From contig NZ_NEXX01000002.1 in NCBI RefSeq assembly GCF_002174125.1, forward strand, positions 248,001 to 312,000: a stretch of DNA of 64,000 nt, given 5' to 3'. The first letter of the stretch is position 1; the number at the start of each line of letters is the position of its first letter. This document shows positions 36,742-45,259 of this stretch, piece after piece. A program made the position numbers and the translations under genes. The notes under the pieces were generated by a model. The model saw only the letters and a list, made by a program, of their open reading frames with translations, was not told the DNA's origin and ran no database searches. Source of the DNA: Acinetobacter populi (GTDB lineage Bacteria > Pseudomonadota > Gammaproteobacteria > Pseudomonadales > Moraxellaceae).

Positions 36742-38061
36742 TTAACCACCAAAGACTGCAAATTTAAATGCCCATAACCCAGCAATGATCCAGACCATAT
36801 ACGGTACAGTTGCTGCTTTACCTGTCAATAACTTGATCAGCGCATAACTAATAAATCCCACTGCAATACCATCGGCAATCGAATAGGTAAATGGCATAAA
36901 AATCATGGTTAAAAAGGCAGGAACTGCTTCGGTAATGTCATCCCAGTCAATGCCTGTTACGCCATGAATCATCAATACACCAACATACAACAAGGCAGGT
37001 GCAGTGGCAAAAGCAGGAACACTTTGTGCTAGTGGAAACAAAAATAGTGCCAAAATAAACAGTACTGCCACCACTACCGCAGTTAAACCAGTACGACCGC
37101 CTGCCGCAACCCCGGAAGCCGATTCGATATAAGGTGTAGTCGATGAGGTACCCAATGCTGCACCGGCAATAATTGCTGTTGAATCTGCCATCAGTGCACG
37201 TTTTAAACGTGGTAATTTGCCATCTTGTAACAAGCCTGCGCGTTGTGACACGCCGACCAATGTTCCAGTGCTATCAAATAAATCAACCAGAAAGAAAACA
37301 AAAATCACCCCAATCATTGAGGCATTAAACAATCCCTGAAAATCCATCTGCAACAAGGTCGGTGCAATTAACGGAATACTCCCCACCACACCCTGAAATT
37401 CATTATGACCCAGTACAGTTGATAAAATGGTGACAGCCAAAATACTGATGATAATTGCGCCACGAATCTGATAATGATGCATCACCACAATCAACAAAAA
37501 CCCGAGGCTAGCATACAATACCGAAGGTGAAGACAGTACGCCCATTTTCACCAGCGTTGCTTCATTTCCAACCACCACACCAGCCGATTTTAAGGCGATG
37601 AGTGCCAGAAAAAAGCCGATCCCGCCTGCAATGGATAATTTTAATGACATCGGAATGGCATTAATCATTGCCTCACGGAATTTAAACAGGCTTACGAATA
37701 AAAACACCAGTCCTGAAACAAACACAGCCGCCAGGGCAGTTTGCCACGGTACGCCCATGCCCATACACACAGAAAAGGTAAAATAGGCATTTAATCCCAT
37801 GCCCGGTGCCAGTGCAATCGGATAATTCGCAACAATTCCCATCACCAGACAGCCAATCGCTGCGGCAATACAGGTTGCCACGAATACAGCACCCTGATCC
37901 ATGCCAGTTAAAGACAGAATACTTGGGTTAACAATGATGATGTAACACATCGCCAAAAACGTGGTGAATCCTGCCAGAATTTCACGACGAACATTGGTAT
38001 TATTTTGTTCGAGATGAAATACCCGTTGCAGCAATCCCGGTGATGAGTGTGTGTCTTGCAT
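36742..38061 (-). CDS. NCS2/AzgA-type purine permease
   Basis: Inner-membrane nucleobase transporter of 439 residues from the AzgA-like branch (guanine/hypoxanthine or adenine permeases). It has 12-14 hydrophobic helices. Diagnostic blocks are REILAGFTTFLAMCYIIIVNP, ALAPGMGLNAYFTFSV, FFLVDLFDSTGTLVGVS, TSSTTPYIESASGVAAGGRTG and FMPFTYSIADGIAVGFISY. ATG 38061 is used because AGAGGA lies just upstream and the protein aligns from there; the frame extends to 38211 without family resemblance. The adjacent deaminase suggests adenine or hypoxanthine as substrate. Confidence 0.9.
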   Translation of the reverse strand: MQDTHSSPGLLQRVFHLEQNNTNVRREILAGFTTFLAMCYIIIVNPSILSLTGMDQGAVFVATCIAAAIGCLVMGIVANYPIALAPGMGLNAYFTFSVCMGMGVPWQTALAAVFVSGLVFLFVSLFKFREAMINAIPMSLKLSIAGGIGFFLALIALKSAGVVVGNEATLVKMGVLSSPSVLYASLGFLLIVVMHHYQIRGAIIISILAVTILSTVLGHNEFQGVVGSIPLIAPTLLQMDFQGLFNASMIGVIFVFFLVDLFDSTGTLVGVSQRAGLLQDGKLPRLKRALMADSTAIIAGAALGTSSTTPYIESASGVAAGGRTGLTAVVVAVLFILALFLFPLAQSVPAFATAPALLYVGVLMIHGVTGIDWDDITEAVPAFLTMIFMPFTYSIADGIAVGFISYALIKLLTGKAATVPYMVWIIAGLWAFKFAVFGG

Positions 38062-38270
38062 GATGAATCCTCTTATGGACACTTGTCTTGCAACATGAGA
38101 GCAATATCTCGCAGATTTTTTAAGGTTGCATAGACAAATATCGCACCAAATTAAACCAATATTTGATCCTGACATGCATTTTGTTAGCAATGTGCATGCC
38201 ATCCTGAGCAAAAATGTTCAAGTTTGATGCAATAATAGATACGAAAAACGTGAATTCTTGGGAAAATAAA

Positions 38271-38300
38271 AGTCCCGACAACTGTCAGGACTTAAATCCA
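38271..38300 (-). terminator. Intrinsic terminator after aroC
   Basis: A 10-base-pair stem with one mismatch (38271-38280 with 38285-38294) and a 4-base loop, followed on the minus strand by TTTTATTTT. It is placed 13 bases beyond the aroC stop. Confidence 0.8.
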
Positions 38301-38306
38301 GCTAAA

Positions 38307-39398
38307 TTATGGTGCAATTGCCTGAAATGGTGCGACAACATCTGCATTTTGTGCCCGGTGCCGTAAAAAGTGATCCATTAAGACAATTGCCAGCATTGCT
38401 TCGGCAATTGGCGTTGCACGAACACCCACACATGGATCATGCCGACCTTTAGTGATCACATCGGTTGCTTCACCCTGTAAATTAATGGTTTTGCCTGCGG
38501 TGGTGATACTTGCAGTCGGTTTGAGTGCAATTGCCACACGAATATCCTGACCACTTGAAATTCCACCAAGAATCCCACCAGCATGATTGGCATTAAAACC
38601 TTCAGGTGTTAATTCATCGCGGGATTGATGACCAAACTGTCCTGCCACGGCAAAACCATCACCAATTTCCACACCTTTGACCGCATTAATGCTCATCATG
38701 GCATGTGCAATATCGGCATCCAGACGATCAAAAACCGGTTCACCCCAACCAACAGGGACATTTTCTGCCAAAATTTCTAATTTTGCACCACAACTGGTCC
38801 CCTGTTCACGCAGTGCAGTAACCAACGCCTCAAACCGTGCAACTGCATCAACATCACCACAAAAGAACGGATTATTCGGTACTTCACTCCAATCCAGTTT
38901 GGTGGCATATTCCGTTCCGATTTGGGTCACATGACCACGAATCAGAATACCAAATTTTTCTGCCAGATATTTTTTGGCAATCGCCCCTGCTGCGACCCGC
39001 ATGGCAGTTTCACGCGCACTGGAACGTCCGCCACCACGGTAATCACGAAAACCGTATTTTTGTGTATAGGTATAATCTGCATGGCCCGGACGGAAAGTCT
39101 GGGCAATATTGCCATAATCCTTGGATTTCTGGTCGGTATTACGAATCAACAAACCAATCGGTGTTCCTGTGGTCTTGCCTTCAAATACACCTGAAATAAT
39201 TTCGACTTGATCTGGTTCTTTGCGTTGTGTGGCAAATTTTGAAGTGCCGGGTTTACGGCGATCTAGATCATGCTGTAAATCTGCTTCTGACAGTGCCAAA
39301 TCTGGCGGTACACCATCAACAATTGCCATCAAGCCAGCGCCATGTGACTCACCACAGGTAGTGACACGGAATAATTGACCAATACTATTACCTGCCAT
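38307..39398 (-). CDS. aroC: Chorismate synthase
   Basis: Last step of the shikimate pathway, converting EPSP to chorismate using reduced FMN. 363 residues, normal length. Family signatures are [17 protein letters not shown], then [35 protein letters not shown] (split) and GGISSGQDI with the ending [16 protein letters not shown]. It lies 51 bases after prmB on the same strand; the prmB-aroC pairing is common in gamma-proteobacteria. Confidence 0.98.
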   Translation of the reverse strand: MAGNSIGQLFRVTTCGESHGAGLMAIVDGVPPDLALSEADLQHDLDRRKPGTSKFATQRKEPDQVEIISGVFEGKTTGTPIGLLIRNTDQKSKDYGNIAQTFRPGHADYTYTQKYGFRDYRGGGRSSARETAMRVAAGAIAKKYLAEKFGILIRGHVTQIGTEYATKLDWSEVPNNPFFCGDVDAVARFEALVTALREQGTSCGAKLEILAENVPVGWGEPVFDRLDADIAHAMMSINAVKGVEIGDGFAVAGQFGHQSRDELTPEGFNANHAGGILGGISSGQDIRVAIALKPTASITTAGKTINLQGEATDVITKGRHDPCVGVRATPIAEAMLAIVLMDHFLRHRAQNADVVAPFQAIAP

Positions 39399-39449
39399 GT
39401 ATTTTTACTCCTGATATTCCCACTTTTTCACAGGGGGTTAGGGGGATTT

Positions 39450-40457
39450 CTATTCAATCGCTTGCTGAAAAATGGCCTGATACTCACGGCATTGTTGTGC
39501 AGTTAAGGCAAAAATACCCGAACCGCCATTTTGGAAAGTTAACCAGTGAAAATCAATTTTATTAAAATTCTGTTTTAATGCCCATTCACTATTGCCTACT
39601 TCAATCACCAGTAAACCATCTTCACTGAGATAGTCTGCGGCAACCGCGAGCATTTTACGCACCAGATCCAGACCGTCCTGTCCTGCGGCAAGTGCCAGTT
39701 CCGGCTCATGATGGAATTCTGCCGGTAAATCTGCCATATCTTCGGCATCCACATAAGGCGGATTGGATACGATCAAATCATATTGACGTTCTGCTGGCAC
39801 ACGATCAAACAAATCCGATTCTAGCAAAGCCACCTGATATTGTTTGTTATGATGTTCGACATTTATGGCTGCCACTTCCAATGCGTCCTTGGAAATATCT
39901 GTGGCATCTACTGCGGCATCTGGATAGGCATATGCCAGCGCAATCGCAATACAGCCCGAACCTGTACACAAGTCTAAAATACGTTCCGGAATTTTCGGAC
40001 TGGTATTCTGTGGTAACTGATGAATATCTTGATGCATTTGCCCAAGTTCATCGAGAAAATAGGGCGCAAAGCGTGACTGAATCAATTCTGCAATCGGTGA
40101 ACGAGGAATCAATACACGCTCATCGACATAAAAAGGCTTACCATCAAAATAAGATAGATTTAATAAATACGAGGTTGGAATGCGTTCATTAATTCGACGC
40201 GCCAATAACTGTAGAAATTCTTGTTTTTCTGAAGCCAGTAATTTGGCATCTAGAATTTCAGGATCGGCTGACCAGTCCAGAGAAAGTGTTTGCATCACTA
40301 GCGCCGAACTCTCCGCAAAAAAATCTTCTGTACCCTGCCCCAAATGTGCATCATATTGACGTAAGGCAGTGACACCAAAACGGATAAAATCCCGAATTGT
40401 ACTCAGTTGATCGGCAGCTTCTTGTAAACTTTCCTGGCTAATCAATGGATGATCCAC
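39450..40457 (-). CDS. prmB: Ribosomal protein L3 N5-glutamine methyltransferase
   Basis: SAM-dependent methyltransferase of the HemK/PrmB family that methylates a glutamine of ribosomal protein L3. The NPPY catalytic motif is present in DLIVSNPPYVDAEDM. The SAM-binding loop is ILDLCTGSGCIAIALAYAYP, and YFDGKPFYVDERVLIPRSPIAELI (split) is the PrmB-type substrate region, which separates it from PrmC. GTG 40457 (335 residues) is preferred, with GGAG 9 bases upstream; TTG 40475 is the farther alternative. Confidence 0.93.
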   Translation of the reverse strand: MDHPLISQESLQEAADQLSTIRDFIRFGVTALRQYDAHLGQGTEDFFAESSALVMQTLSLDWSADPEILDAKLLASEKQEFLQLLARRINERIPTSYLLNLSYFDGKPFYVDERVLIPRSPIAELIQSRFAPYFLDELGQMHQDIHQLPQNTSPKIPERILDLCTGSGCIAIALAYAYPDAAVDATDISKDALEVAAINVEHHNKQYQVALLESDLFDRVPAERQYDLIVSNPPYVDAEDMADLPAEFHHEPELALAAGQDGLDLVRKMLAVAADYLSEDGLLVIEVGNSEWALKQNFNKIDFHWLTFQNGGSGIFALTAQQCREYQAIFQQAIE

Positions 40458-40788
40458 GCAGAGACACTCCAACAATAGAAAAATAGCGTTATATTCTACT
40501 GTTTTTCTGCAACCGATATAAGGTTACAACGCAAATTAAGCACATATATCGTTTGAATCTGGCGTTTTATTCTTCATCAGAGCATGCGAAATAAAATTTG
40601 CCGCCTAATTTAATTTGATCTCGACGATTTTATAAACCCCGTAAACAATTATTTGTCATTTTTTCCCCACACGCAGCCAAAAAACTTTATAGTTTGTATC
40701 TGAGCCTACTGTTTTTATACGCAAACCATTGCCAGTTTAGTGTACACTTCTGCATTGCATGTTTCTCAATTTTCAGGATTTTGCATTT
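40458..40788. other. Divergent intergenic region prmB / aarF-like
   Basis: 331 bases between divergent genes and so presumably with both promoters. I see AT-rich sequence but no hexamer pair convincing enough to call, no terminator and no small gene with a ribosome binding site. Confidence 0.4.
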
Positions 40789-42165
40789 ATGTCAGATCAA
40801 AATGACAAATTAGACAATCTCAAAACATCAGCTTTTGACCGTCGTTTATCTATCGCAAAAGCATCACTGCTGGCGGGTACACGCTGGGCAACTGCCAATG
40901 CCACCAGTATGTTTTCCAGTGAAACTGAAAAAGAGAAAAAACGTAAACAGGCAATGACTGAACAAGCCAATTATCTGGTACAGGAAATTGGTAAACTCAA
41001 AGGTTCGGTGGTTAAAATCGGACAAATGATGGCGCTGTATGGCGAACATTTTTTACCCGAAGAAATTACCACCGCCCTAAATACGCTCAATGATAAAACT
41101 GTTGCCTTATCTTGGTCTGCGATTGAACCGCATTTGCGTAGCCAGTTAGGTAGCAAACTTGATGAATTAAATGTTGATCGTGAACCAATCGGGACTGCAT
41201 CACTGGCACAAGTGCATCGTGCCACGCGTAAATCCGATGGTCTGGAACTGGTCTTAAAAATACAATATCCCGGTGTTGCAGAAGCCATCGACTCCGATAT
41301 GAGCCTGTTTCGCAGCATGCTCAAACTTACCCGCATGGTGCCACAAACCCGTGAGTTTGATGAATGGTACGAAGAAGTCCGCAGTATGATGCATCGTGAA
41401 GTCGATTATCATATGGAAGCTGCAACCACCAAACGTTTTGCCGAACGTCTAGCCAAAGATGATCGCTACATCGTACCGCATATTGTCGATGATTATAGTA
41501 ATAATCGCATTTTGTGTATGACCTTTGAGCGTGGTGTACCAATCAATAGCCCTGCCATGTTGACCTTGCCTCAAGCACGTCGTAATGCACTGGGTGAAGC
41601 ATCACTTGATATTGCAGTTCGTGAATTGTTTGAATGGGGCGAAATGCAGACCGATCCGAACTTTGGTAATTATCTGGTTCGTCTGGGTAATGGTGCAGAT
41701 ATTAAAGACAAAATTGTATTATTAGATTTTGGCGCCATTCGTCAGTTTGATGATCATCTGCTAAATGTCGCACGTCACCTGATTATTGCCGGCTATCATC
41801 ACGATAAAGCACAGATGGTTGCAGCCATGACCGGTTATCATTTCTTTGATTCCATTCCAGCATCAATCAAACCAGATATGGCAGAAGTATTTTTGCTGGC
41901 AACTGAGGCTTTTAGCACACCGCAAAACAATCCTCAAATGCCGGAAGGTTTAATGGATGCAGAACATCGTTATGATTGGAAAAAAAGCCAGTTGCATAGT
42001 CGGGTCATTCAACAAGCCAGTAAATCTATGGCATCACGTTATTTTTCCGTACCGCCCAAGGAATTTATGTTTATTAGCCGTAAATTTATTGGTGCCTATA
42101 CTTTTATGACCGTAATTGATGCCAAAACCAATATCCGAGATATGGTAACGCCATTTTTAAAATAA
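40789..42165 (+). CDS. ABC1/UbiB-family atypical kinase
   Basis: ABC1/ADCK/UbiB family protein of 458 residues. Family members are atypical protein-kinase-like ATPases linked to ubiquinone synthesis or lipid homeostasis. Seen here: the KxGQ motif in LKGSVVKIGQMMALYGE, the Ala-rich nucleotide loop PIGTASLAQVHRA, the conserved lysine in LVLKIQYPG, TDPNFGNYLV in place of the usual HxDxHPGN, and the metal-binding LLDFGAIRQ. No C-terminal membrane helix is evident, unlike the main ubiquinone UbiB, so it is a paralogue. ATG 40789 has AGGA upstream; ATG 40759 would add ten residues. Confidence 0.88.
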   Translation: MSDQNDKLDNLKTSAFDRRLSIAKASLLAGTRWATANATSMFSSETEKEKKRKQAMTEQANYLVQEIGKLKGSVVKIGQMMALYGEHFLPEEITTALNTLNDKTVALSWSAIEPHLRSQLGSKLDELNVDREPIGTASLAQVHRATRKSDGLELVLKIQYPGVAEAIDSDMSLFRSMLKLTRMVPQTREFDEWYEEVRSMMHREVDYHMEAATTKRFAERLAKDDRYIVPHIVDDYSNNRILCMTFERGVPINSPAMLTLPQARRNALGEASLDIAVRELFEWGEMQTDPNFGNYLVRLGNGADIKDKIVLLDFGAIRQFDDHLLNVARHLIIAGYHHDKAQMVAAMTGYHFFDSIPASIKPDMAEVFLLATEAFSTPQNNPQMPEGLMDAEHRYDWKKSQLHSRVIQQASKSMASRYFSVPPKEFMFISRKFIGAYTFMTVIDAKTNIRDMVTPFLK

Positions 42166-42186
42166 ATCTCCTGCACAGGATAGATC

Positions 42187-42213
42187 ACACGTGCATCTTT
42201 TGTACGTGTGTAA
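42187..42213. repeat. Inverted repeat after the ABC1-type gene
   Basis: CACACGT/ACGTGTG hairpin about 25 bases beyond the stop codon. It lacks a T-run, so it is at best a Rho-assisted or weak terminator. The rest of the 295-base gap up to 42460 shows only AT-rich sequence. Confidence 0.35.
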
Positions 42214-42460
42214 ATCAATACAGAATATATGATTGCACGGTCAGTTAAATGCTTACTGTGTCATTTCTACCAATTCAATACTTTTTCAAAAAGCAAATAA
42301 CATAAGATTTTAATTATAAATTAATAGCTTAATAGAATTTAAACTTTAAGCAAAAATGTCAGAAAAACTTTTTCCAATAGTCACGGATGCGATAGTTTTT
42401 TTTCATACTTATGCCAAGATAAAAACAAAGATCAATCAAATTTTCACTCAGGGATTGCAC

Positions 42461-43771
42461 ATGAGTCATATGATAAATAAAGTCCAAGGTTTAGGATTAG
42501 CCGCATTAACAAAATTGGCTTCCAGCGAGGTACTTGATCAACTACGATTACGTAAATTCATCGAACGCTCACTATATCAGGGTTCAAAAACCAGTTTTAG
42601 TGCCCTTTCCAAAAGTCAAAAATTATTAAAAAGTAAACAGCAACAAAAAAAAACGTCAGACAGTAAACAACGGCTCAATCCACAATCCAAAAATTTATTT
42701 GATTTGGGATTAACCGAAGAACAGACCATGTTACGTGAAGCCTTACAAAGTTTTGCTTCGGAAGTGATCTATCCTGCCGCGGCTCAAGCGGATAATGCTG
42801 CCAAATTTCCTGCCCCATTGTGGACTCAAGCACAGGAACTAGGGTTAAATTTCTATGCCTTGCCCGAATCGTATGGCGGTGTGGCAGCAGAACAAAGTGT
42901 GGTAAGCAATGTACTCATTGCCGAAGATCTGGCACGTGGTGATTATAGTCTTGCCGCAGGATTACTCAGTACTTTCAGTGTCGTCAATGCCATTACCCGT
43001 TGGGGCAATATTGAAATTCAAAGCAAATATTTAACTGCCTTTGCCGAAGATAGTGAGATTCAGGCCAGCATCGCCAGTCAGGAAGCGACCCCAGCATTTA
43101 ATCCCCTACAACTCAAAACCAAAGCCAGCAAACTTGATCACGGCTATGAAATTACTGGTGATAAAACCTTGGTGATTCTGGGAGAATCTGCCGACCTATT
43201 ACTGGTCACTGCCGATTTAAATGGTAAGCCGGAAGTCTTTATTGTCGAACCAGATCAAAGTATTGCCAGCAAACCAACGCCAGCAATGGGCTTAAAAGCT
43301 GCCGAAACCGTCACACTGCGTTTTAATCAAACGCCAGCACAGCGTTTAGGCGATGATGATTTTAATTATCAGGAATTTCTGGATCTCGGTAATCTGATGT
43401 GGTGTGCCATGGCTGTTGGGACAGCCGAAGCAGTCAAAGCCTATTGTATCGAGTATGCCAATCAACGCATTGCCTTTGGCGAACCGATTTCGCATCGGCA
43501 AAGTGTGGCATTTATGATCGCAGATATAGCCATCGAAATTGATGCCATGCGTATGCTGGTCTGGAATGCAGCAAGTCTTGCCGAAGCAGGACAGAATTTT
43601 CATCGGGAAGCTTATCTCGCGCGTTTACTCTGTGCAGAAAAATCAATGAAAATCGGTACCGATGGCGTCCAAATTTTAGGTGGACATGGCTTTACCAAGG
43701 AACATCCTGTGGAACGCTGGTATCGTGATTTACGTGCAACCGCCATTATGCAATCAGGTTTACATGCCTAA
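42461..43771 (+). CDS. Acyl-CoA dehydrogenase-like subunit lacking the catalytic glutamate
   Basis: Acyl-CoA dehydrogenase family protein of 436 residues, with a Lys/Gln-rich N-terminal extension of about 75 residues before the fold begins at LGLTEEQTMLREALQ. The FAD-binding and acyl-binding blocks are present (ALPESYGGVAAEQSV, ITGDKTLVILGESADLLLV, ANQRIAFGEPISHRQSVAFM, GTDGVQILGGHGF). At the C-terminus the usual RD..IYEGT becomes RDLRATAIMQSGLHA, and the catalytic Glu is replaced by Gln431, near the very end. It lies 15 bases before a second, complete dehydrogenase gene, so it may be the non-catalytic half of a heteromer. ATG 42461 has AGGGA upstream. Confidence 0.85.
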   Translation: MSHMINKVQGLGLAALTKLASSEVLDQLRLRKFIERSLYQGSKTSFSALSKSQKLLKSKQQQKKTSDSKQRLNPQSKNLFDLGLTEEQTMLREALQSFASEVIYPAAAQADNAAKFPAPLWTQAQELGLNFYALPESYGGVAAEQSVVSNVLIAEDLARGDYSLAAGLLSTFSVVNAITRWGNIEIQSKYLTAFAEDSEIQASIASQEATPAFNPLQLKTKASKLDHGYEITGDKTLVILGESADLLLVTADLNGKPEVFIVEPDQSIASKPTPAMGLKAAETVTLRFNQTPAQRLGDDDFNYQEFLDLGNLMWCAMAVGTAEAVKAYCIEYANQRIAFGEPISHRQSVAFMIADIAIEIDAMRMLVWNAASLAEAGQNFHREAYLARLLCAEKSMKIGTDGVQILGGHGFTKEHPVERWYRDLRATAIMQSGLHA

Positions 43772-43786
43772 TTCTGGAGAATAACA

Positions 43787-44992
43787 ATGAATTTACAAAA
43801 TCCGAAAAAGTTTAAAATGCTGATTGATCAGGCACATGAAGTAGCATTAAACGTATTACGCCCGATTTCACGTAAATATGATAAAGCTGAACATGCTTAT
43901 CCAAAAGAACTGGATATGCTGTCTGCATTGGTCGATGGCATGAATGAAGGCGGTGAAGGTATGAATGCCGGTGCTGCTGGTGCAGGTAAACGTAGTGATA
44001 CGGCAAATGAAGGCAATCGCAATGGTACCAATCTATCCACGGCACTCAGTATCATCGAGATGTGCTATGGCGATACCGGATTGTTATTATCCATGCCACG
44101 TCAAGGACTAGGCAACTCTGCCATTGCAGCAGTTGCCAATGATGAGCAACTACAACGATTTAAAGGCACATGGGCAGCCATGGCCATTACCGAACCGAAT
44201 TGCGGTTCAGACTCTGCGGCGATCCGTACCACAGCCACCAAAGATGGTGATGACTACATTCTTAACGGTGAGAAAATTTTTGTCACTTCCGGTGAACGTG
44301 CCGATAGTGTTGTGGTCTGGGCAACATTGGATCGTAATGCAGGACGTGCGGCAATTAAATCTTTCGTGGTACCAAAAGGCACGCCCGGCATGACGGTAGA
44401 ACGCCTTGAACATAAATTGGGCATCAAAGCTTCTGATACTGCTTCTATTCGTTTTATTGATTGCCGTGTGCCCGCTGCAAACTTATTGGGGAATGCAGAA
44501 GTCGATGTAGCTAAAGGTTTTGCCGGTGTTATGGAGACATTTGATAATACCCGTCCACTGGTTGCAGCAATGGCAATTGGCTGTGCCAAAGCATCACTAG
44601 AGCGTATTAAAGAAATTTTCCATGATCAATTGGAAGACGACTATGCAACGCCTTACTTACAAACCTCGAATATTGCTGCACAAATCTATCATATGGAAGC
44701 AGAATGGGAAGCTGCACGCCTATTAACCTTAAAAGCCTGCTGGATGGCAGACAATAAGAAACCTAATTCCAAAGAGGCATCAATTGCCAAGGCCAAAGCT
44801 GGACGTATTGGCAATGCAATTACATTGAAATGTGTCGAACTGGCGACCAGTGTCGGCTACAATGAAGATGAATTATTAGAAAAATGGGCCAGAGATTCCA
44901 AAATTCTGGATATTTTTGAAGGTACACAGCAAATTCAGCAATTAATTATTGCCCGTCGCGAACTAGGAAAATCCTCCAGTGAATTAAAATAA
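43787..44992 (+). CDS. Acyl-CoA dehydrogenase
   Basis: FAD-dependent acyl-CoA dehydrogenase of 401 residues, introducing the alpha-beta double bond in fatty acyl-CoA beta-oxidation or a related route. Motifs: AMAITEPNCGSDSAAIRTTA, YILNGEKIFVTSGERADSVV, KLGIKASDTASIRF and the catalytic glutamate in ILDIFEGTQQIQQLI. A GGAG ribosome binding site precedes the ATG. It is translated right behind the dehydrogenase-like gene at 42461, probably as its partner subunit. The chain-length preference cannot be read from sequence. A strong terminator follows. Confidence 0.92.
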   Translation: MNLQNPKKFKMLIDQAHEVALNVLRPISRKYDKAEHAYPKELDMLSALVDGMNEGGEGMNAGAAGAGKRSDTANEGNRNGTNLSTALSIIEMCYGDTGLLLSMPRQGLGNSAIAAVANDEQLQRFKGTWAAMAITEPNCGSDSAAIRTTATKDGDDYILNGEKIFVTSGERADSVVVWATLDRNAGRAAIKSFVVPKGTPGMTVERLEHKLGIKASDTASIRFIDCRVPAANLLGNAEVDVAKGFAGVMETFDNTRPLVAAMAIGCAKASLERIKEIFHDQLEDDYATPYLQTSNIAAQIYHMEAEWEAARLLTLKACWMADNKKPNSKEASIAKAKAGRIGNAITLKCVELATSVGYNEDELLEKWARDSKILDIFEGTQQIQQLIIARRELGKSSSELK

Positions 44993-45017
44993 CCAACATT
45001 TATCCCAATGATACAAG

Positions 45018-45047
45018 TTGCCAGATATTATTTCTGGCAATTTTTTT
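45018..45047 (+). terminator. Intrinsic terminator after the acyl-CoA dehydrogenase pair
   Basis: A perfect 8-base-pair stem (TTGCCAGA/TCTGGCAA, 45018-45025 with 45033-45040) with a 7-base loop, then seven T. It ends the 42461-44992 transcript and separates it from fadE. Confidence 0.92.
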
Positions 45048-45259
45048 GTCAGTCAGAAAATCCGTTTGCGTCCAAATTACGTATCTTCACAAAACGCAAC
45101 TGATTAAACCATGTACAACCCCAACAAAAAAATGTTAAAAATTAAATTACTAAATTCTTTTTCCTCAATAAATACCTTTCAAAAATTTTTAAAGCTCGAT
45201 TGATTACGCTGTGTTCCATATCCCTTGCTGGGATCAGGATTTTCTGGGAGTAAGTGTAT

